From: Cochliopodium minus
Taxonomy: Eukaryota > Discosea > Himatismenida > Cochliopodiidae
Length of the DNA: 10,840 bases
Assembly: GCA_024220525.1 (NCBI GenBank)
Contig: JAMYWO010000655.1
Location: forward strand, 1-10,840
Direction of reading: 5' to 3'
Shown: positions 7,096 through 10,840 of the stretch, piece after piece
Position numbering within the stretch: the stretch's first letter is position 1
Layout of the letters: every line of letters starts with the position of its first letter
Made by a program: the position numbers and the translations under genes
The notes under the pieces: model-generated
The model's input: only the letters and a program-made list of their open reading frames with translations
Told to the model about the DNA's origin: nothing
Databases searched by the model: none

Positions 7096-8099
7096 GCTGT
7101 AACAAGAACAAACAATTCTAACTATATATTTCTTCTTGCATTTTCTCAAGATACTCTCATAGAAAATCATAATTATGCAGAGGTATAAATTAATATTCCA
7201 ATAATGAATAATTATTCCAATCAACAAAATAAAATAAATAAGATAATGTTAATCCCAAAAAATCATTTTTTTGGAAATCATTTGAATGCGATTTTCAATA
7301 ATATCATTCTAAATTATTCTGAACATCTGATATAAAAGATATTCTTATAAATTTCGAATAATCATTCCATTTTTAAAAATAACTCATAAATAAATTACGA
7401 TAAAGATCAAATGACTTATTCTTTTTTAGTTTTTATACGTTCAAAAACATAGTTCAAGATAATAAAACTGAAAGAAAGCAAATACAGAATAAATTGCGAA
7501 ATGGGATTTGGAATAGCAAGAAACTATGTAGATAGAGAGTTGTTTGAGTGAATCAGAAGGATGGGGATATTTTTGTGGCAGTGATATTTATGGGTCATAC
7601 ATAGCACATTGTACAGGAATGGGTAGTAATTATTGGGGAGAAATGTTCAATGAAGGAGATGTGATTGGAGTTTTATTTGAAAAAAATGTAATAAAAGAAA
7701 AATACAGTCTATCTTATTCAAGAAACGGGAAGAATTTGGGTAAAAAAACAAGATATAACACTTTGTAACCATACAAATTTAAAAAACTTGTTTTGAACAA
7801 ATAGTTTATCACTTTGATTTTACTTTAAAAAGGGGTTGCTTTTGATGACATTTCATTTCGAGGTGATCCTCTTCATTTTGTTGTTCATCTTTGCCCAAAT
7901 ACTGCAATTCAATACATTCCCCAAGAATGGAGTGAAGAAAGTCACAAAGTATTTTTCAAGCAGGATTCAAAACAACATCAAATTATTTTTGCTGATTGTT
8001 CAAAGATGGAAAAATGAAAATAGTATATTTGTTCCCAAGAGACTTTCCAAATTTTTATTGTTGAAAATCCGAAAATCATCTTTAATTTTTTTTATTTAG
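7036..8099 (+). pseudogene. SPRY-domain gene copy 3, with two frameshifts
   Basis: The exon layout of copies 1 and 2 is kept (7036-7182, 7453-7739, 7833-8099), with intact splice sites. Relative to copy 2, two bases are missing near 7535-7538 (AGAGAGTTG where copy 2 has AGAGAAAGTTA), which leads to TGA at 7549. One A is added at about 7946-7948 (CACAAAGTA against CACAAGTA). The fragments still encode GWGYFCGS, YWGEMFNEGD, LSYSRNGKNLG, PLHFVVHLCP and the basic tail. A Trp of the WEMGFG motif is Cys here, and the C-terminus is shortened and changed, ending at TAG 8097. Decay is recent, since long stretches remain alignable. A sequencing error could explain one shift but less easily both. Confidence 0.85.
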
Positions 8100-8126
8100 A
8101 TTGAAAATTAAAAAAAAATAAAAAAA

Positions 8127-10721
8127 ATGGATTCAAATTTAGAAAAATTGAGAGAGGAAATATTCCGATTATTGGCCAAGTATCTGACTGTATAAATCAA
8201 AAAAATCAATCTATTTTTTCAAGATATTTAAATTTATTCATATTCTAGGAAAGTGTAAGGAAAATATCATTATATTCTATTGATAGAAATAACAATCATT
8301 GATTCATGAATCAATTTCATTTAGGATGTAAGGAAATCAAATTGAAAAATAAAGGAATATTAATTTACACGATTTTATAATTAGAACGTAAGATATTGAA
8401 CCCTATAATCAGATTTTGTTTTGAATTTAACATTGATTGATATTCAAAGATGGCAAGAAAAAAAAAATAATTTTCTTTGGAGAATTTTTTAATAAATAAT
8501 ATTTCAAATAGGAAGTAAGTATAAAGAATAACAATCCATTTTCAAATATAAAAAATTTCTTTAAAAACAGAGCGTAAGAAAAAAAAGGTTCTATCACTTT
8601 GTTTTTATTAAATTTTTTTTAACAAAAGGGGGTGAGAATATTTTTATTTTGAATTTTTTTTTTCAAAAAAAAAAATTTATTTCAATAGGTGGTAAAACTT
8701 TTTAATTAATCAAGATTTTTTTTTATTTTTATCAAAATATTTAGGGAGTAAGATAATCAGAAAATTTTTTTTTTTGATATTTTAAATATGAAACAAACAA
8801 ATAGAAAGTAACCTTCTTCAACAAAAATTAAAATTTAATTTTCAAGTTTTAAAATTATTTATTAGGGAGTACGAAACAGAAATTTTTTTTTTAAATTTTT
8901 TAAAAATACTTTCAGTGTGGCGTAAAAAAATTTTTTTACAATTTCATGAGATTTTTTTAAAATAATTTCATATTTTCTTTTCTTTTCTTTTCTTTTATTT
9001 AATTTTTTTTTTTTTTAGTTATACTTATTAGGATTGTTCCCGAGGAATAAATATAAGCCAGAAACAGTTTTTAATTGCATCTGCGAATACATTCAAACCT
9101 ATCCCAATGGGAGAATAATAGAATGGATCAACATCAACAAAAACGGGTATATTGAAGAAGACGCCAAACTATTTCACAGCATTTTCAAATACAAGAACCA
9201 AACGATAGTAAAGATTTTCTTGGATGGGATACAAAACTCACAACTACAGAAATTATTGCAAGATTTTCAAAAAAAAAATTCAAACAGATGTGTAAAACTT
9301 TCAGTTTAAATTTTTTTTTTTTTTAATAAATTTTTTTTTTTTTTTTTAGGTAGAAATATTCTTTGTAAAATTTTTTTTAACCCTTTATTTTTGATTTTTT
9401 TTATTTTTAACAACAACCTTCAGCAAGACAGTGTAGGAGATGTTGAAGAGAATGACTTTGAGGAGAAAGAGAATTTTCTATTTAAACGAATATCTTGCTC
9501 CAAAATTAAATTTCCTCTGAGCAAATTTCTTAAGATTCTGTTCCAATCACCTATTTATGAGTCTAAAAAAGGAAATAAAATATTCATTACTTTCGATGAA
9601 AAAAAATCTTTCAAAATTAATGGAGAAGACTTGGTTCTTGGTGAAATAAAATTGGAAGATGTCATAAAATTGACAGAAAAAAGTGAAAAAAATGTCTTGA
9701 AAATAATTTTGAAATTCGAAAAGATGAAAATAGCTCAAGTCAATAATTCCACTTTTCTTTACGTGGGGAAATTGAAGAAGGGATGTCCAAATGGACTTGG
9801 TACAAAAAAATTAATATCAAGAGAGATTTGGAAGGGGACTTGGTTAAATGGAGAAGAGTGTACAAATTTTTTTTGTTATTGTTTTTTTTTTGTTTTATTT
9901 ATTTTGTTATGTTTAGTTTTCTTTGTTTTATTTTTTTATTTTCTAAATATTTTACCTTTTTATTTTTTTTTATTTTTTTTAAAAAAAGACACTGGGAGCG
10001 GAAATTATTTGTGGAAAGAAAATGAAGATAATGTTTGGTCTATTGAAGGGACAATTGGGAGTAAGAATTTAAAAAATTAATTTTAAATTATTTTCAATAT
10101 TTAAATCAATTTTTCTTCGAATAACATTATTCGAAATTTAAAATTTTAATTAGAAAATTTTAATTAGAAAATTTTTATTTAAAAATTTTTTTAAAAGCAC
10201 AAAACATGTTGTGTGGTTATCCCCACGGATCAGTTAAAATGTCACAAATCAAATTAAATAACCTAAAAAATATTGATTATTTTGATGGGAATTTCCTTGA
10301 AAACAAGAGGTTCGGGTCTGCCTATGTGAAGATAAAAGAATTGGAGTATTACACTGAATACAACGAAAAAGGAATAGAAATAGAAAGTAAAAGAAGGAGG
10401 TCTTTTGTTGCAGTAAGGATCATTATAGTGGGGTTAGTTTTTTTTAAATTTATTTTTGTTTAAATAATATTTTTTTTTTATTTTAATTATTTATTTTTAA
10501 CATTTTTTTATATTTTTTTGTATTTCATTTATAAAAGTTGTGAAAATGTGGGAAAAACTTCTTTGAAGACGAGGTTGTTAGGAAAACAAACTACTACAGG
10601 GTTAATAATAGACAAAAAGTTGGAAGATATGACTCATGGAGTGGAGATACACAAAGAAATCGACGAAATCAAACAATGTGCTATTTCTATTTGGGATTTT
10701 GCGGGACATGAAGAATATCAT
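8127..10721 (+). CDS. Roco-family protein: microexon-coded N-region, LRR-like, MORN repeats, Roc GTPase domain (3' partial)
   Basis: Exon 1 (8127-8189) starts MDSNLEKLREE and ends phase 0. Twelve microexons follow (8249-8921), then exons 9019-9291, 9350-9364 (15 nt, V-E-I-F-F), 9424-9859, 9989-10060, 10198-10432 and 10538 to at least 10721, about 440 residues. Seen in the product: an RI-type LRR-like stretch in exon 9019-9291 (IEWININKNGYIEEDAKLF...); MORN-like repeats at residues about 244-262 (YVGKLKKGCPNGLGTKK), 267-287 (WKGTWLNGEEYTGSGNYLW) and 328-345 (YFDGNFLENKRFGSAYVK); then a Roc domain with beta1 RIIIVG, P-loop GCENVGKTS (379-387) and G3 WDFAGHEEYH (431-440). Roc plus its usual COR partner regulates kinases or cytoskeleton; COR and any kinase would lie beyond the window. 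The P-loop is split by an intron after Gly379. Exon 9019 has no in-frame ATG, so an upstream start exon is required. Confidence 0.8.
8249..8921 (+). other. Array of 12 consecutive microexons (ten of 3 nt, two of 6 nt)
   Basis: Candidate exons are 8249-8254 GAAAGT, 8325-8327 GAT, 8385-8387 AAC, 8450-8452 ATG, 8512-8514 GAA, 8571-8573 AGC, 8629-8631 GGG, 8689-8691 GTG, 8745-8747 GGA, 8805-8807 AAA, 8866-8868 GGA and 8916-8921 TGTGGC. Each is preceded by AG and followed by GT, except 8450-8452, which has GC. Starts are spaced 50-76 bp, mostly 56-65. Introns, in order from 8190, are 59, 70, 57, 62, 59, 56, 55, 57, 53, 57, 58, 47 and 97 nt. By my count 8 of these 12 donors carry G at position +5 (mostly GTAAG), against 3 of 21 ordinary donors in the window. 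All keep phase 0 and none is a stop. An alternative reading is a set of recursive-splicing way-stations in an 829-nt intron. Confidence 0.72.
8298..8315. repeat. 18-nt perfect palindrome in a microexon-array intron
   Basis: ATTGATTCATGAATCAAT equals its own reverse complement. It lies 10 bases upstream of the single-codon exon at 8325, in the longest intron between microexons (70 nt). In RNA it could fold into a hairpin that brings the acceptor closer to the donor, which is inference. Confidence 0.8.
8922..9018 (+). other. Intron after the microexon array, with TTTTC repeats
   Basis: The donor is GTAAAA and the acceptor is a 14-nt T run ending TTTTAG at 9018. Between 8973 and 8996 are four TTTTC units, making the strongest pyrimidine tract in the window just before the first large exon. 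No further AG-NNN-GT cassette is found in it. Confidence 0.7.
10116..10135. repeat. Inverted repeat in a Roco intron
   Basis: TTCGAATAACATTATTCGAA has 9-bp arms around a 2-nt centre, inside the intron 10061-10197. It is followed at 10140-10167 by two tandem copies of a 14-mer (AAAATTTTAATTAG), each ending in AG and so resembling extra acceptors; only the AG at 10196-10197 preserves the frame. Confidence 0.75.
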
Positions 10722-10840
10722 GTCAAAAATTTTCTTTTTTATTTTTATTTTTATTATTTATTATTATTTTTATTTTATTTTATTTTTTATTTTTTATTTT
10801 TTATTTTTTATTTTTTATTTTTTATTTTTTATTTTTTATT
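10722..10840 (+). repeat. T-rich intron start and ATTTTTT tandem repeat at the right edge
   Basis: Coding similarity to Roc domains ends at EEYH (10721), where GTCAAA could be the donor. Beyond it the sequence is T-rich, and from about 10780 to the end it is a tandem array of the 7-mer ATTTTTT. The expected Roc continuation (a T-H-x-x-F-type segment) is not present, so the next exon is outside the window. Confidence 0.7.

Noticed and set aside
8249-8921. CRISPR-like or direct-repeat array suggested by the 60-bp periodicity
   Set aside because: Only the splice-site-like AG and GT(A)AG bases recur; the intervening sequences share no homology, so it is not a repeat array.
8190-9018. Array formed by tandem insertion of one mobile intron family (introners)
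   Set aside because: The introns show no similarity to each other beyond splice signals and base composition, at least by eye; old insertions cannot be fully excluded.
9783-10025. Phe-rich plus-strand frame overlapping the MORN exon and next intron
   Set aside because: It consists largely of translated T-rich intron; the splice 9859/9989 gives a continuous MORN repeat instead.
10389-10415. A possible 27-nt intron (GTAAAAG...TTGCAG) in the exon before the Roc P-loop
   Set aside because: Removal keeps frame, but 27 nt is far below the other introns here, and the retained codons read through smoothly into beta1.

Overview
The window is nuclear DNA of a protist with an extremely AT-rich, compact and intron-rich genome. 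Introns are mostly 50-360 nt, nearly all GT-AG, and built of A/T homopolymers; acceptors are often A-rich (AAAAAG) rather than pyrimidine-rich. Stops used are TAA and TGA. The gene content (RCC1 repeats, TRAF-like zinc fingers, a Rab-like GTPase, Sel1 repeats, SPRY proteins, a Roco GTPase with MORN repeats, an H2A.X-type histone) fits a free-living amoeboid or flagellate lineage such as Heterolobosea, Anaeramoebae or Amoebozoa. I cannot place it more exactly.

Layout: (1) 1-2337, plus strand, 3' part of a gene encoding RCC1 repeats, a coiled coil and a Cys-rich RING/TRAF-like zinc-binding end. (2) 2562-3337, plus, a complete Rab-like small GTPase whose conserved Ile-Trp before the G3 box is supplied by a 5-nt microexon, and whose G3 box is degenerate. 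(3) 3406-4176, minus, three Sel1 repeats with no visible 5' end. (4) 4305-4706, plus, an intronless H2A ending in SQEY, with a hairpin just after the stop. (5) 4880-8099, plus, three tandem SPRY genes. The first two are intact, the third has two frameshifts, and the middle one looks like an unequal-crossover hybrid. (6) 8127 to the right edge, plus, a Roco-family gene (LRR-like segment, MORN repeats, Roc GTPase domain).

The standout observation is at 8190-9018 in the Roco gene. Between a 63-nt first exon and the first large downstream exon lies a regular array, about one unit per 60 bp, of AG-NNN-GT cassettes. Read as exons, these are ten single-codon (3-nt) microexons flanked by two 6-nt microexons, separated by introns of 47-70 nt. 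All are in phase 0, none is a stop, and together they spell E-S-D-N-M-E-S-G-V-G-K-G-C-G. Any subset could be skipped without shifting frame. I know of no described gene with such a run of consecutive one-codon exons. The 5-nt microexon of the small GTPase, which is independently required to restore its conserved protein sequence, suggests that this organism's splicing can handle such exons.

No tRNA, rRNA, CRISPR array or transposon was recognised.
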